A stretch of DNA of 64,000 nt. Source: VXRN01 sp963664365. GTDB taxonomy: Bacteria > Chloroflexota > Dehalococcoidia > Lucifugimonadales > UBA1123. The notes beneath the pieces are model-generated. The model did no database searches. It worked only from the letters and a program-made list of their open reading frames with translations, and had not been told where the DNA came from. How positions within the stretch are numbered: the first letter of the stretch is position 1; the number at the start of each line of letters is the position of its first letter. The stretch lies in assembly GCA_963664365.1 (NCBI GenBank), contig OY761144.1, positions 3,100,001-3,164,000 on the forward strand, written 5' to 3'. Of this stretch, positions 53,100 through 61,947 are shown in pieces. Both the position numbers and the translations under genes were made by a program.

Positions 53100-54059
53100 C
53101 TAGTTCTTCGCCAAGCTGAGAATCGAGTCCAAGTCCGCGACGTTGGATATGCTCGCCCTGCGGTCGATCCGCTTGACCATGCCGCTCAGCGCCCGCCCGG
53201 GCCCGATCTCCAAGAAACTGTCTATCCCCGAGCCTACCATATACTCTATGGTGCCCTTCCACTGGACGGTGCCGCAGACCTGAGCGACCAACTCGTTCTT
53301 GATGTCTTGGGATGCGGTCATTGGCGCGCCGGTGCAGTTGGCGACGATGGGAACGCGGGAGTCTCTGAAGTCCATCCGCTCTATGGCCTCTATGAGTCCG
53401 GCCCTGGCCGGCTCCATCAGGCCGGAGTGGAACGCGCCGCCGACTCTGAGGCCGATGACCTTCTTGGCGCCCCTCGCCTCGCAAAGGTCCATCGCTCGCG
53501 CGACGGCCATTCGCTCCCCGCTGATGACGATCTGCTCCCCGGTGTTGACGTTGGAGATCCAGACGCCCGTCTCCCTCGCGACCTCCTGAAGAGCCACCTG
53601 GTCCAAGCCGATGATCGCGGCCATGGTGCCCGGATTCCGGTCGCAGGCCTCCTGCATCAGCCGCCCGCGCTCCTGGACCAACAGCGCCGTCTGGTCGATG
53701 TCCAGCGCTCCGCCGACCGCTAGAGCGGTGTACTCGCCCAGGCTGTGCCCCGCCATCGCGACAGGCTCGGGCATGTGCTCGGCTCCAAGCTCCTGCTCCA
53801 TGGCCTTCACGCAGGCGAGGCTCATGGCCATGATGCCCGGCTGAGCGTTGACCGTCTGCCTGAGGTCGTCCTCGGGCCCTTCGAACATGACCCTGGTCAA
53901 GGACCGTCCAAGCGCGTCGTCTATCTCCTGGAACACTTCGCGCGCCGCCCGTGAACTGGCGTACAACTCCTTGCCCATTCCAACGGCCTGAGCGCCCTGT
54001 CCTGGGAAGAGGTAGGCGACCTGCGGGCCGCGTGCATCGGTGCTGAAGGTGAGAGTCAT
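53100..54059 (-). CDS. fabD: Malonyl-CoA:ACP transacylase
   Basis: Loads malonyl groups on ACP for fatty-acid synthesis. FPGQGAQAVGMGKELY at the N-terminus, nucleophile Ser in MAGHSLGEYTALAVGG (~95), HSGLMEPA with the catalytic His and the end block VQWKGTIEYMVGSGIDSFLE with IGPGRALSG. 319 residues. ATG 54059 has AGGAG upstream; TTG 54065 is the alternative. 55 bp after rpmF. Confidence 0.97.
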   Translation of the reverse strand: MTLTFSTDARGPQVAYLFPGQGAQAVGMGKELYASSRAAREVFQEIDDALGRSLTRVMFEGPEDDLRQTVNAQPGIMAMSLACVKAMEQELGAEHMPEPVAMAGHSLGEYTALAVGGALDIDQTALLVQERGRLMQEACDRNPGTMAAIIGLDQVALQEVARETGVWISNVNTGEQIVISGERMAVARAMDLCEARGAKKVIGLRVGGAFHSGLMEPARAGLIEAIERMDFRDSRVPIVANCTGAPMTASQDIKNELVAQVCGTVQWKGTIEYMVGSGIDSFLEIGPGRALSGMVKRIDRRASISNVADLDSILSLAKN

Positions 54060-54114
54060 GTCCAAACGCTCCTGACTGGGGGGCTTGCCGTCGCTGTCGG
54101 GTTCGATGTCTATT

Positions 54115-54306
54115 CTACAAGTCTTCCGAGTCGGTGAAAATCACTTCCCTGCCGTTGTAGTAGCCGCAAGCGGCGCAGACTCGGTGTGGCAGCCTGGCCC
54201 TCTGGCATTGCGGACACCTGGACAGAGCCATGCGCTTCAGGCCGAAGTGAGCCGACCGGCCGCCCTGCCGCTTCTTGGAGTGCTTCTTCTTTGGGAGAGG
54301 CGCCAT
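54115..54306 (-). CDS. rpmF: 50S ribosomal protein L32 (zinc-binding type)
   Basis: A 63-residue ribosomal protein: MAPLPKKKHSKKRQGGRSAH, a zinc ribbon with C31, C34, C44 and C47 (CPQC, CAAC) and a short tail. Heads the rpmF-fabD-nusB-R-M-acpP string, as rpmF does before fatty-acid genes in many bacteria. Confidence 0.97.
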   Translation of the reverse strand: MAPLPKKKHSKKRQGGRSAHFGLKRMALSRCPQCQRARLPHRVCAACGYYNGREVIFTDSEDL

Positions 54307-54428
54307 AGCGTGTTCCTAACTCCTGGACGCGGATGGTTCTAGGTCGAGGCCGGTCAACAGCAATTGTGAAACGTTCAATTCCATGAGGGACGCAATATGA
54401 GAAGGGATTTCTTACGGCAAGCTAGGCA

Positions 54429-54457
54429 ATTCTAGGAAACTCGGCAGGTTGCGTCAA
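54429..54457 (-). promoter_or_regulatory. Promoter TTGACG-17-TAGAAT of the rpmF operon
   Basis: -35 at 54457-54452 and -10 at 54434-54429. Transcription begins near 54422, giving a ~116-base leader to rpmF. No other clear promoter was found before the methyltransferase, so this likely drives the R-M genes too. Confidence 0.75.
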
Positions 54458-54503
54458 GTTTCACAATGCCCGCGTTCGGCGGATATGGGGAGCGGACGCC
54501 GGT

Positions 54504-55091
54504 TCAGGGCGTCGAGGAGTGTTCGAGAATCCGCGGCGCCAACGCCTTGCGGAGCTTCTTGATGGCCAGGCGCATCCGGGTCTTTACCGTTCCGAGCGGA
54601 GTGCCGAGCCTCTGGGAGATCTCCGAATGAGTCAGGCCGCTGAAGTAGGCGAGAACGACCACCTCGCGCTGTTCGGGCCTCAACGTGGTCAGCGCCTCGG
54701 TGAGGCAACTGCCCTCGAACTGGATGGCCGCCCACTCGGTCGGGTCGTCCGAGCGCGACTCCGACGGCCTGTTGGCGAGATCCAGGCCGTACTGGACCCT
54801 TCCGTTCTCCCTGCTGCGCTTGCGGAGCTCGTCTATCGCCCTGTGGTGCGCGATGCTGAACAGCCACCCGGTGACGCTGCCGCGCTCTGAGCGGTAACTG
54901 TTCGCCCTCCGCCAAACGTTGAAGAAAGTGTCCTGCGTGACCTCCTCAGACGCGCCGGGATCCCGCAGCATACGCAGCGCAAGCGCGTAAACCGGACCGC
55001 CATACCTTGAGTAGAGCGCGTCCAGAGAGTCGAGGTCGTGCCGGCTGATCCCGTCGATCAAAGATCTGTCCTCGGCTTGGCTGTAATTCAT
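54504..55091 (-). CDS. ECF-family RNA polymerase sigma factor (SigK-like)
   Basis: A 195-residue sigma factor: region 2 LDALYSRYGGPVYALALRML, ASEEVTQDTFFNVWRRA and GWLFSIAHHRAIDELRKR; region 4 LRPEQREVVVLAYFSGLTHS and GTPLGTVKTRMRLAIKKLRK. ATG at 55091 (MNYSQAEDRSL). No anti-sigma gene follows; its regulon is unknown. The sequence upstream is the second copy of the ~110-bp repeat. Confidence 0.93.
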   Translation of the reverse strand: MNYSQAEDRSLIDGISRHDLDSLDALYSRYGGPVYALALRMLRDPGASEEVTQDTFFNVWRRANSYRSERGSVTGWLFSIAHHRAIDELRKRSRENGRVQYGLDLANRPSESRSDDPTEWAAIQFEGSCLTEALTTLRPEQREVVVLAYFSGLTHSEISQRLGTPLGTVKTRMRLAIKKLRKALAPRILEHSSTP

Positions 55092-55110
55092 GTTCACACC
55101 ACTCTGCTTA

Positions 55111-55240
55111 CGCTTCAACTTAGTTTTGACAGTCCACTCGTAGTATTTCGACGATATCCCCTCTCCCTTGAGGGAGAGGGTTAGGGTGAGGGTGAACAAT
55201 CGAATCATCCATTACAATCATCTGGAACCTCTACTAGCTT
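55111..55240. repeat. Dispersed ~110-bp repeat, copy 2
   Basis: Matches 46427-46539 from CGCTTCAACTTAGTTTTGAC to CTAGCTT, with an extra ~25 bp after the first 20 and the same CCTCTCCCTTGAGGGAGAGG palindrome near 55158-55177. It fills most of the gap between the divergent sigma-factor and rsmG genes, so it must hold or displace their promoters. Confidence 0.8.
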
Positions 55241-55342
55241 CTTTCAATCAGATGGCCCGATTTGCCACACCGCCGACTTTTGCGGTAGAACTGCATTGTT
55301 GGATACAACGCTCAAAGTGGCTGAGTAGTTAGGACGAGTGCT

Positions 55343-56113
55343 TTGAAGTCGGCAGACGACGCTGAGAGAACGCTGGACACAACCGCCCTCGAACGTGGCG
55401 CGGCCAATTTGGGGCTGCGGCTTAGCCTTGCGCAACTTGAATCTTTCCGGCGATACTACCGTTGGCTCGTCCGCTGGAACGACAGGGTGAACCTGACCAC
55501 CGTGACGAAGTGGGAGGACGTCCAGACGCGCCACTTTCTCGACTCCCTTTCCGTCGCGGAAGCGGTCCCCGCCGCCATGCTGGACTCGGGCCGCTCCGTG
55601 GACATTGGGACCGGAGCCGGCCTGCCCGGCATCCCGCTCAAGATAGCGTTCGCGGGCGGACGCTGGTCGCTGGTCGATGCGACGGCCAAGAAAGTCGATG
55701 CGGTGAACGAGCTCGTAAACGAACTGGGACTGGACGGAATAGAGGCCGTTCACGCCAGAGCGGAGACGATTGGACACGCCGACGGGATGCGTGAGAGTTT
55801 CGACCTCGTGACCGCGCGCGCCGTGGCGCCGATGCCCGTTCTCGCCGAGCTTGCCCTGCCGTTCTGTCGAGTGGGAGGCGTGGCGGTCGTTCACAAGACG
55901 GACGGCGCGGACGCTGAGATAGCGTCGGCAAAATACGCGATAGAGGTGATGGGAGGAAAGGTAGCGCGTACAGTAAGATATGTATTCGAGGAGCCTGATT
56001 CGCGCCGGAAGCTGATAGTGATAGAAAAGGTTAGACCGACGCCCGATAGATACCCGCGCAGGCCGGGTATGCCGTCCAAGCGTCCCCTCATGCTCCGGTC
56101 CGGCCACAACTGA
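55343..56113 (+). CDS. rsmG: 16S rRNA (guanine-527-N7)-methyltransferase
   Basis: Methylates G527 of 16S rRNA. SAM-binding motif VDIGTGAGLPGIPLKIAF (~87), NLTTVTKWEDVQTRHFLDSL before it, and FDLVTARAVAPMPVLAELAL with HKTDGAD later. 256 residues, slightly longer than usual with an RPGMPSKRPL tail typical of Gram-positive/Chloroflexota forms. TTG start at 55343. Confidence 0.95.
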   Translation: MKSADDAERTLDTTALERGAANLGLRLSLAQLESFRRYYRWLVRWNDRVNLTTVTKWEDVQTRHFLDSLSVAEAVPAAMLDSGRSVDIGTGAGLPGIPLKIAFAGGRWSLVDATAKKVDAVNELVNELGLDGIEAVHARAETIGHADGMRESFDLVTARAVAPMPVLAELALPFCRVGGVAVVHKTDGADAEIASAKYAIEVMGGKVARTVRYVFEEPDSRRKLIVIEKVRPTPDRYPRRPGMPSKRPLMLRSGHN

Positions 56114-56131
56114 GAGATACTACTGCCAAGA

Positions 56132-57202
56132 ATGCCACGACAGATCGACCCCAACTCCCGGACGGACTCGCTCAAACGGCGGGTGTTGTCGCTTCCAACC
56201 CTCCTGTCATTCGCGGTCGCGGCGGCGTTCATTCTGTTTCTGGCCACCGGCGTGGACCTCGACTGGGGCGAGACCTGGGACAACATCAGGTCGATGGACC
56301 CGCGCCTGTACGCCGTGGCGGCAGTCCTATACTACGTCAGCTTCATATTCAGAGGGGCGCGTTGGCGAATCCTCGCCATCAACGCGGCGGCGAAGCGAGA
56401 CGACGCGGACTTCCGACCGCCCTCGACCCTCGCCATGTCGCAGCTCATCCTCATAGGTTGGTTCGTCAACTCCATCGCCTGGCTCAGGCTCGGCGACGCA
56501 TACCGAGCGCACGCTTTCGCCGAAGACTCCAACAGTTCGTTCTCCTGGAGCCTGGGAACGGTGCTGGCCGAGCGCGTTCTGGACATGGTCGCGGTGGCGG
56601 TCATCATGATGGTCAGCGTGGCCGCCGTGGCGTTGACCATCGGCTTTACCGGCTCCAAGTACATCCTCATAATTCCCCTGGTAATGGTGGCGGGGTCAAT
56701 CGCTCTGATAACGCTGATGGTCAAGTTCGGCGCCCGCCTGGCCGGGTTCCTGCCTGGCAGACTCGAGGCGGCGTATCACAGGTTCCACGATGGGACCGTG
56801 GGCAGTTTCGAGCAGTTGCCGGCGGTAATGGCTCTAGGCATCGCCGGCTGGCTGCTGGAAATGGGCCGCCTATACTTCGTCCTGCAGGCGCTGGGCCTGG
56901 ACATCGGCCTGCCGCTGACCGGAGTGGTCGCCCTCGGCCACGCGATACTTAGCACAGTGCCTACGCCCGGAGGCGTCGGAGCCGTCGAGCCCGGAGTGAC
57001 CGGACTTCTTCTGATAAAGCTGAGCCGCCCGGACGCCGCGGCGGCGGCGATCCTGGACCGCTCCATCACCTATGTCAGCGTGATAGCGATCGGCGGACTG
57101 GTGTTCCTGCTCAGGCAGTTGATTCTGATGCGGCGCGCCAAGCGCAGGCCCCAAGCGGAGGCCGCGTCAAAGGGTGAAAATCCCCTCTCCCTTGAGGGCT
57201 GA
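56132..57202 (+). CDS. Lysylphosphatidylglycerol-synthase-like / UPF0104 flippase-domain membrane protein
   Basis: A 356-residue protein with about eight membrane helices. The family pattern is visible: DWGETWDNIRSMDPRLYAVA, FIFRGARWRIL, the LGTVLAERVLDMVAV motif and STVPTPGGVGAVEPGVTGLL. These domains move lipids or lipid-linked sugars across the membrane; substrate unknown. Its last residues (NPLSLEG) are encoded by the CCCTCTCCCTTGAGGG repeat. Co-directional with rsmG, 18 bp apart. Confidence 0.88.
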   Translation: MPRQIDPNSRTDSLKRRVLSLPTLLSFAVAAAFILFLATGVDLDWGETWDNIRSMDPRLYAVAAVLYYVSFIFRGARWRILAINAAAKRDDADFRPPSTLAMSQLILIGWFVNSIAWLRLGDAYRAHAFAEDSNSSFSWSLGTVLAERVLDMVAVAVIMMVSVAAVALTIGFTGSKYILIIPLVMVAGSIALITLMVKFGARLAGFLPGRLEAAYHRFHDGTVGSFEQLPAVMALGIAGWLLEMGRLYFVLQALGLDIGLPLTGVVALGHAILSTVPTPGGVGAVEPGVTGLLLIKLSRPDAAAAAILDRSITYVSVIAIGGLVFLLRQLILMRRAKRRPQAEAASKGENPLSLEG

Positions 57203-57366
57203 CAAGGGTAGGTAAATCAGACAACACATCCCCTCTCCCTTGAGGGCTGACAAGGGTAGGTAAATCAGACAACACATCCCCTCTCCCTTGAGGGAGAGGG
57301 CTAGGGTGAGGGTGAATACCTACCCCTTTAAGCTCCCTTGAGGGAGAGGGCTAGGGTGAGGGTGAC
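57180..57366. repeat. 48-bp tandem repeat plus two more CCCTCTCCCTTGAGGG elements
   Basis: A 48-bp unit (ATCCCCTCTCCCTTGAGGGC ... AGACAACAC) at 57180-57227 and 57228-57275 is followed by a third partial unit that continues as the full palindrome with GGGTGAGGGTGA, and a further half element to 57366. The first unit supplies the stop codon of the flippase gene. No gene lies between 57203 and 57473. Confidence 0.9.
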
Positions 57367-57473
57367 ACGCCCACCTACCAACTTGGGACAGTTTATTCAT
57401 GTAATTTTTCTCTTGACTCAGTTTTGGATTGGGCGTAAACTCCCACGCAGACAAGCACAACGGGGGAGGGACT

Positions 57474-58724
57474 ATGCCTGCTAAAGAAGTACATCACGTC
57501 GTCACGCGCCCGGGACGATTGCACGGTGACCCCGATTACGATATTCCGGTCCCCGAAGACTTGGTAACGACGCCGGGCATTCGCAAGAACGACGAAGACG
57601 TCTCCTTCTATACGCGGGTGTACCCTCTGGAGTCTCAGAACATAGAGAAGGCCGCGGACCGAGAGTGGGTCTGGACGGTCTATACCCCGGAGGTATTCGA
57701 ATACCGCGAGGAGCACGACAAAGCCAACAAACCCCTGGTGGACGCCGCCGCCGTCTCCGGCGAGATCGAGCCGACCGGAACGCCCGAGCCGGGCAAGGAC
57801 ATGACCGAGACGCTCCGGCTGAGGGCCCGAGAGCTTGGGTTCGGAGAGGTCGGATTCACCCGGTTCGACCGTCACTACGCTTACACCAGCAAGCGCAAGT
57901 GGATCAAGTACGAGCACGCCATCTGCCTAGCCCTCGAACAGGACTACTGCCAGACTCAGACCATCCCCAGCCTCGACGCGGAGTACGCCCACTTCGGCAC
58001 GTATGAGATCGAGGGCGCGATGGCCCTCCGGCTCGCGGCGTACATTCGTGAGTTGGGCTACCGCGCGCAGGTCCACAGCCCGAACGACAACAGCGCGGCC
58101 TACATTCCGATGTTCGTCGAGGCCGGGCTTGGGCAGCTTGGCGCCAACGGCCAGCTTCTCTCCCCGCACTTCGGCTCGCGCGCCAGGCTGATGCTGATTA
58201 CGACCGACGCGCCGGTTACATACGACGAGCCTATTGACTACGGCATCCACGAGTTCTGCCAGAAGTGCCAGGTCTGCGTGAACCGCTGCCCGGGAAGGGC
58301 GCTGGTCAAGGAAAAGGTCTGGTGGCGCGGCGTCGAAAAGAACAAGCTCATCTACGACCGCTGCCGACCGGTCATGGCGACCTACGAGGGCTGCGCCGTC
58401 TGCATGAAGGTCTGCCCCGTCCAGCGCTACGGCATGAAGCCCGTCATGGAGCGCTACGTCGAGACCGGCGAGATTCTGGGCAAGGGCACGGACAACCTCG
58501 AAGGATACGAGCTCAGAGACAAGGGATACTTCGGCCCCGGCGAACTGCCCAAGTTCGAGAGGTCGTTCTTCGACTTCCCCCACGGCAGGAAGGACGAATG
58601 GCTCTTCCACCAGTTCAAGGAGAAACTCCAGAACGAGGACGCCTCCGCCGAGGACGTCGACGAGTTCGTCACAAGCCTTCAAAAGATATTGGCCGAGAGC
58701 CAGACGACGCGCGGAGACGAATAG
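57474..58724 (+). CDS. Soluble reductive-dehalogenase-like iron-sulfur protein
   Basis: A 416-residue protein related to reductive dehalogenases and epoxyqueuosine reductase (QueG). It has an N-terminal corrinoid/substrate-binding-like region (LRARELGFGEVGFTRFDRHY, AYIRELGYRAQVHSPNDNSA, VEAGLGQLGANGQLLSPHFG) and two 4Fe-4S sites: CQKCQVCVNRCPG (~261-273) and C..(~300)..CAVCMKVCP. No twin-arginine signal or membrane partner (RdhB) is present, so it is probably cytoplasmic and not a classical respiratory enzyme. ATG at 57474 has GGGGGAGGG upstream. Substrate unknown. Such proteins are frequent in SAR202-type genomes (general knowledge). Confidence 0.85.
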   Translation: MPAKEVHHVVTRPGRLHGDPDYDIPVPEDLVTTPGIRKNDEDVSFYTRVYPLESQNIEKAADREWVWTVYTPEVFEYREEHDKANKPLVDAAAVSGEIEPTGTPEPGKDMTETLRLRARELGFGEVGFTRFDRHYAYTSKRKWIKYEHAICLALEQDYCQTQTIPSLDAEYAHFGTYEIEGAMALRLAAYIRELGYRAQVHSPNDNSAAYIPMFVEAGLGQLGANGQLLSPHFGSRARLMLITTDAPVTYDEPIDYGIHEFCQKCQVCVNRCPGRALVKEKVWWRGVEKNKLIYDRCRPVMATYEGCAVCMKVCPVQRYGMKPVMERYVETGEILGKGTDNLEGYELRDKGYFGPGELPKFERSFFDFPHGRKDEWLFHQFKEKLQNEDASAEDVDEFVTSLQKILAESQTTRGDE

Positions 58725-58769
58725 GCTCCGCGCCCGATTCGCGGAGGACGAGGTACTTGCGATGCCCGC
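57474..58769 (+). other. Transcription unit: reductive-dehalogenase-like gene and small follower
   Basis: The two genes at 57474-58724 and 58762-58956 are co-directional and 37 bp apart; no terminator-like hairpin is seen between them, so they probably share a message. Confidence 0.4.
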
Positions 58770-58956
58770 TTTCAAGAAAGAGCACATAGACGCGCTGTTC
58801 GACGAGATCGAGAGCCACTACAAAGAAAAACCGGAACGCGAGCAACTCCACCGCGACGCGCACCTGGCCATCGCCCTCCACGACGCCGGCAGAGACCTGC
58901 CCGACTCCATAGACGACCGCGTAGCCGCCCTGATAGCCAAGCACAAACCCGACTAG
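58762..58956 (+). CDS. Small hypothetical protein, 64 residues
   Basis: A charged, helical 64-residue protein (FKKEHIDALFDEIESHY, REQLHRDAHLAIALHDAGRD, DDRVAALIAKHKPD) following the reductive-dehalogenase-like gene by 37 bp. AGGACGAGG lies upstream of the ATG. Unrecognised; possibly a small partner of that enzyme, by position only. Confidence 0.65.
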   Translation: MPAFKKEHIDALFDEIESHYKEKPEREQLHRDAHLAIALHDAGRDLPDSIDDRVAALIAKHKPD

Positions 58957-58975
58957 CGGGCCATCACCCCGACGA

Positions 58976-59269
58976 AAAGCCCGCCCCGTACCCGATACGG
59001 GCCCGGATTCCTGAACATCCCAAAATCCCGAAAATCCTGCTTCTGACAACCCCCATCCTGCCAATCCTCCCCATCCCGTAAATCCTGCTTCTGACAACAT
59101 CCCGAGCGTCCCCACTGTCATTCCGAGCGCAGCGAGGAATCTAAAATCCCTGAACATCCCCCAACCCTCAAACCAACCCATCCTGCCAATCCTCCACATC
59201 CCGTAAATCCTGCTTCTGACTACCCCCAATCAGCGAAATCATCCCAATCACAAAAATCACAGTTCAGAC
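58976..59269. repeat. Interspersed intergenic repeats ending in the ATCAC box
   Basis: Several copies of CCCGTAAATCCTGCTTCTGAC (around 59070-59095 and 59200-59220) and TGTCATTCCGAGCGCAGCGA (near 59118). It ends with AATCAGCGAAATCATCCC and the ATCACAAAAATCACAGTTC box (59228-59269). Same families as at 1075-1362. Confidence 0.8.
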
Positions 59270-59302
59270 CCCTTGACAACCTTCAATCCAATGCACTATA
59301 GT
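59246..59302 (+). promoter_or_regulatory. Promoter cassette: ATCAC box plus TTGACA-18-TATAGT
   Basis: -35 TTGACA 59273-59278, -10 TATAGT 59297-59302, 18-bp spacer; ATCAC box about 59246-59264. Predicted start near 59309, leaving only about six bases before the ATG at 59315. Same cassette as at 1341-1396. Confidence 0.8.
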
Positions 59303-59314
59303 TCCAGAGAACTA

Positions 59315-60238
59315 ATGACTCAGCAAACCCAACAGACACCATCCAACCCCGCAATCGACTTCGCCAACATGGTGTTAGCCGAGACCGACAACGCGCGCGA
59401 AATCATAGACCTGCTACACGACATCGCGCAGGGCCAGCGGCAAAACTCCACCACCAGAGACCGCATCAACGCATCCCGTATCCTACTCGACAGAGGACTC
59501 GGCAAATGCCCCAAGCAGCCCCTAGACATCGACACCGACACCGAATCAGCGGAATCCGACAATCACAAAAATCACAGTTCAGACAATCCCCAGATTGACT
59601 CGCCCAGCGAACCCGAGTCCCCCACACTCGTCACCCAACTGGACCAGTCCCTACACGACCAACTCGGCCCACCCCCTACTGTCCACAATCCACAATCCAC
59701 TAAAGACTCTCCACCATCCACTATTCACCACGCCATCCAAAAACACATCCTCGAAATCACCGACAACGGGCGCACCGTCATGACCGCCCTGAGAGACATC
59801 TACCGCGCCCCGGACGGCGACCCCAAAGTCAAAGACTCCCACCGAGTCACCGCCGGCCGTATGCTCTTAGACCGCATCCTCGGAACCGGACGCGCCCTCG
59901 AAACGAGGACCCCCGAGAAGAAACCCTACGTCCGACCGGTCAGACAAATCGACCCCGAAAAGCTGGCCAAAGTCCGCGCCAAGGTCCAGCGCATGAAGGA
60001 CGAGGGCATACTCACACCTAACTATGACTCCCCCGGCCCCCCTATAACCGTGCCTGAGATACCCGAAGGATTCGATCCGACCCCCTATCTCAAAGAAGCA
60101 TCTGAAAAGTTCGAGGCCGACATCAAGATGACGCTCGAACGACAGAAGAAATGGCCCGCCATCGAAGAACGAAGGCGTAAGAAACTCGCCCGGATCTACC
60201 CCTCTCACTCAGAAGACGGCAAACCGCCGGAACCATGA
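59315..60238 (+). CDS. Two-module terminase-small-subunit-like protein, paralogue 3
   Basis: A 307-residue protein from ATG 59315 (MTQQTQQTPSNPAIDFAN). Module A (~10-65) ends LLDRGLGKCP; module B (~135-190) ends MLLDRILGTGR. The conserved tail is WPAIEERRRKKLARIYPSHS. The linker (~75-130) encodes ESDNHKNHSSDNP from an almost exact copy of its own upstream box (59545-59585) and a CCACAATCCACAATCCAC stretch (59681-59730). No terminase large subunit or other phage gene is near. It is separated from the PQQ-propeller gene by 52 bp. Confidence 0.75.
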   Translation: MTQQTQQTPSNPAIDFANMVLAETDNAREIIDLLHDIAQGQRQNSTTRDRINASRILLDRGLGKCPKQPLDIDTDTESAESDNHKNHSSDNPQIDSPSEPESPTLVTQLDQSLHDQLGPPPTVHNPQSTKDSPPSTIHHAIQKHILEITDNGRTVMTALRDIYRAPDGDPKVKDSHRVTAGRMLLDRILGTGRALETRTPEKKPYVRPVRQIDPEKLAKVRAKVQRMKDEGILTPNYDSPGPPITVPEIPEGFDPTPYLKEASEKFEADIKMTLERQKKWPAIEERRRKKLARIYPSHSEDGKPPEP

Positions 60239-60290
60239 ACATGACGACCTCTGAAAATATGGATTCCTGAATGGGCTAACGGGAGATCGG

Positions 60291-61622
60291 GTGACGGAAG
60301 CAGAGCGACACAAACGGGATGGGGCGGATGCGTCGCGTGAGAGGATCGACCTAGAAGCGTTCGATCCGCGAAAGTCCGGGATTTCAGGGCGGGTCATAGC
60401 GTTCGCCAAGCTGGGTTTGGTATGTCTTTTCGTCGCGGCGCTGGTGGTGGGCATCATCAGCGTTCGGAACTACTTCCTGATCTCTCTTCCGGTATCTTCC
60501 CCTACCTCGAACATCAGCGAGGCCCCCATGGAGCGCGTCGGACAGACTGGAAGGCTGTCCGGGATGGTTGAGTGGAGATTAGACGCCGGCGAGTTGATAG
60601 CTCATGCTCCGGTCGTGGCCGGAGATATGGCTTATGTCGCGTCGGGAAGCTCCAGCGCGACGGGCCAAATCATTGCGTTAGACCTGAATACGGGCGAGAA
60701 AATATGGACGTACAGACTGGACAGCATAGCGAGCGGCAGTCCGGTTGTGGCGGGGGACTTCGTATTCGCGGGAATGAGGGGAGGGCGCATCGTCGGCCTG
60801 GACCGGCACACGGGCGCCGAGAGATGGTCGTTCCAGGCAGAGGACCTGGCTCACGGCAGCCCTGCGGTCCGGGACGGGGCGTTGTATTTCGCGTCCATGA
60901 GCCTTTACGCGCTGGATGCGGCGACGGGAGAGCTGCGATGGAGTCACAAGTTGGAGGGAGGGAGGGCGATCAGTCCTGTCACCGTGTCTCAGGGCGTGGC
61001 GGCGGTACTCAGCGCGGGCAACCACTTGAATCTGGTCGACGCCGCGAAGGGCAAGAGGAGGTACACCTCCCGTCTGTGGTTCGCGCCCTCGGGACGCCCG
61101 ACGCCGGTCAATAACATCTTCGTCGTGTCCGGCGACGCGGGAATAGTCCAGACCTTCGACATTCACGCCAAAGATATTCCGACGTGGATCGCGCTCCGTT
61201 ACTGGTGGATCAGGCTTTGGTCCTGGGATATGGCGCCGCGTCCGCCCGACCCGCTGGGGTACTCTTGGCGCCACAGGGGAGTCGGCGGCCTTTCGGCGCG
61301 TGTCATATCCGCCAGTCCGGGCAAGCTGTTCTTGGCGGTGAGAGAGGCGGACCGCAGCGGCGGCCTGGCGGCGCTGGACGCAGGCTCCGGCGACCTGCTG
61401 TGGCATCTTCCAACCGAGACGCTGGTGTCGGATATGATCGAGTCGGCCGGGGATGGGCTGATTGTGGGCGCTGAGGGCGGGTTGCTGTACGGCATCTCCG
61501 AATCGTCCGGCGAGGTCGACTGGGAACTTCCCATCGAGGGTCCGGTGAGCGCGGTGACAGCGGTGGACGATTCGTCGATTCTGGTGTCGACGACGGAGGG
61601 GGTTATTCAGAGGATTCGGTGA
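60291..61622 (+). CDS. Membrane-anchored PQQ-type beta-propeller protein
   Basis: A 443-residue protein with one membrane helix (~37-62, LGLVCLFVAALVVGIISV) followed by an extracytoplasmic propeller of PQQ/BamB-like repeats. Each blade has the pattern ALD..TGE..W, e.g. IALDLNTGEKIWTYRLDS, GLDRHTGAERWSFQ and ALDAATGELRWSHKLEGG. No catalytic residue of quinoprotein dehydrogenases is evident, so a scaffold or BamB-like role is more likely. GTG start at 60291 with GGGAG upstream. Confidence 0.85.
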   Translation: MTEAERHKRDGADASRERIDLEAFDPRKSGISGRVIAFAKLGLVCLFVAALVVGIISVRNYFLISLPVSSPTSNISEAPMERVGQTGRLSGMVEWRLDAGELIAHAPVVAGDMAYVASGSSSATGQIIALDLNTGEKIWTYRLDSIASGSPVVAGDFVFAGMRGGRIVGLDRHTGAERWSFQAEDLAHGSPAVRDGALYFASMSLYALDAATGELRWSHKLEGGRAISPVTVSQGVAAVLSAGNHLNLVDAAKGKRRYTSRLWFAPSGRPTPVNNIFVVSGDAGIVQTFDIHAKDIPTWIALRYWWIRLWSWDMAPRPPDPLGYSWRHRGVGGLSARVISASPGKLFLAVREADRSGGLAALDAGSGDLLWHLPTETLVSDMIESAGDGLIVGAEGGLLYGISESSGEVDWELPIEGPVSAVTAVDDSSILVSTTEGVIQRIR

Positions 61623-61702
61623 AACGGATAGCATGAGCTTGACCTTCCAACAGCGCGACCCTTATTATGGGTAGAACTTGATTGCTACTGTTGGAGGCCG
61701 AC

Positions 61703-61942
61703 ATGAACATCACATTGAGCATTGACGAAGAGACCGTAAAGAAGGTACGCAAGATTGCAGTAGATAGGGATACGACTCTGACGGCGATGGTAAGAGACTA
61801 CCTGACGTCGGTCGCCGACAGCGACGCCGTGGATCGGAAGGAGCAGGTAGCAAGGCTGATGCGGTCCGTCGAGAGGTCAAGTCGTGACATGGGGCCTCGA
61901 ACTTGGACGAGGGACGACCTCTATGATCGGAAGGCGCCCTGA
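61703..61942 (+). CDS. vapB: VapB-type antitoxin (ribbon-helix-helix/DUF6364 class)
   Basis: A 79-residue protein starting MNITLSIDEETVKKVRKIAV, a ribbon-helix-helix strand and helix, then TTLTAMVRDYL. The C-terminal half should wrap the toxin. ATG at 61703 follows GGAGG. The vapC gene begins five bases after its stop. It would neutralise VapC and repress the operon. Confidence 0.85.
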   Translation: MNITLSIDEETVKKVRKIAVDRDTTLTAMVRDYLTSVADSDAVDRKEQVARLMRSVERSSRDMGPRTWTRDDLYDRKAP

Positions 61943-61947
61943 AAGAG

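Noticed and set aside
57180..57366. Possible CRISPR array or ncRNA
   Set aside because: The 48-bp unit is repeated in full with no variable spacer; it is a tandem duplication of a palindromic element.
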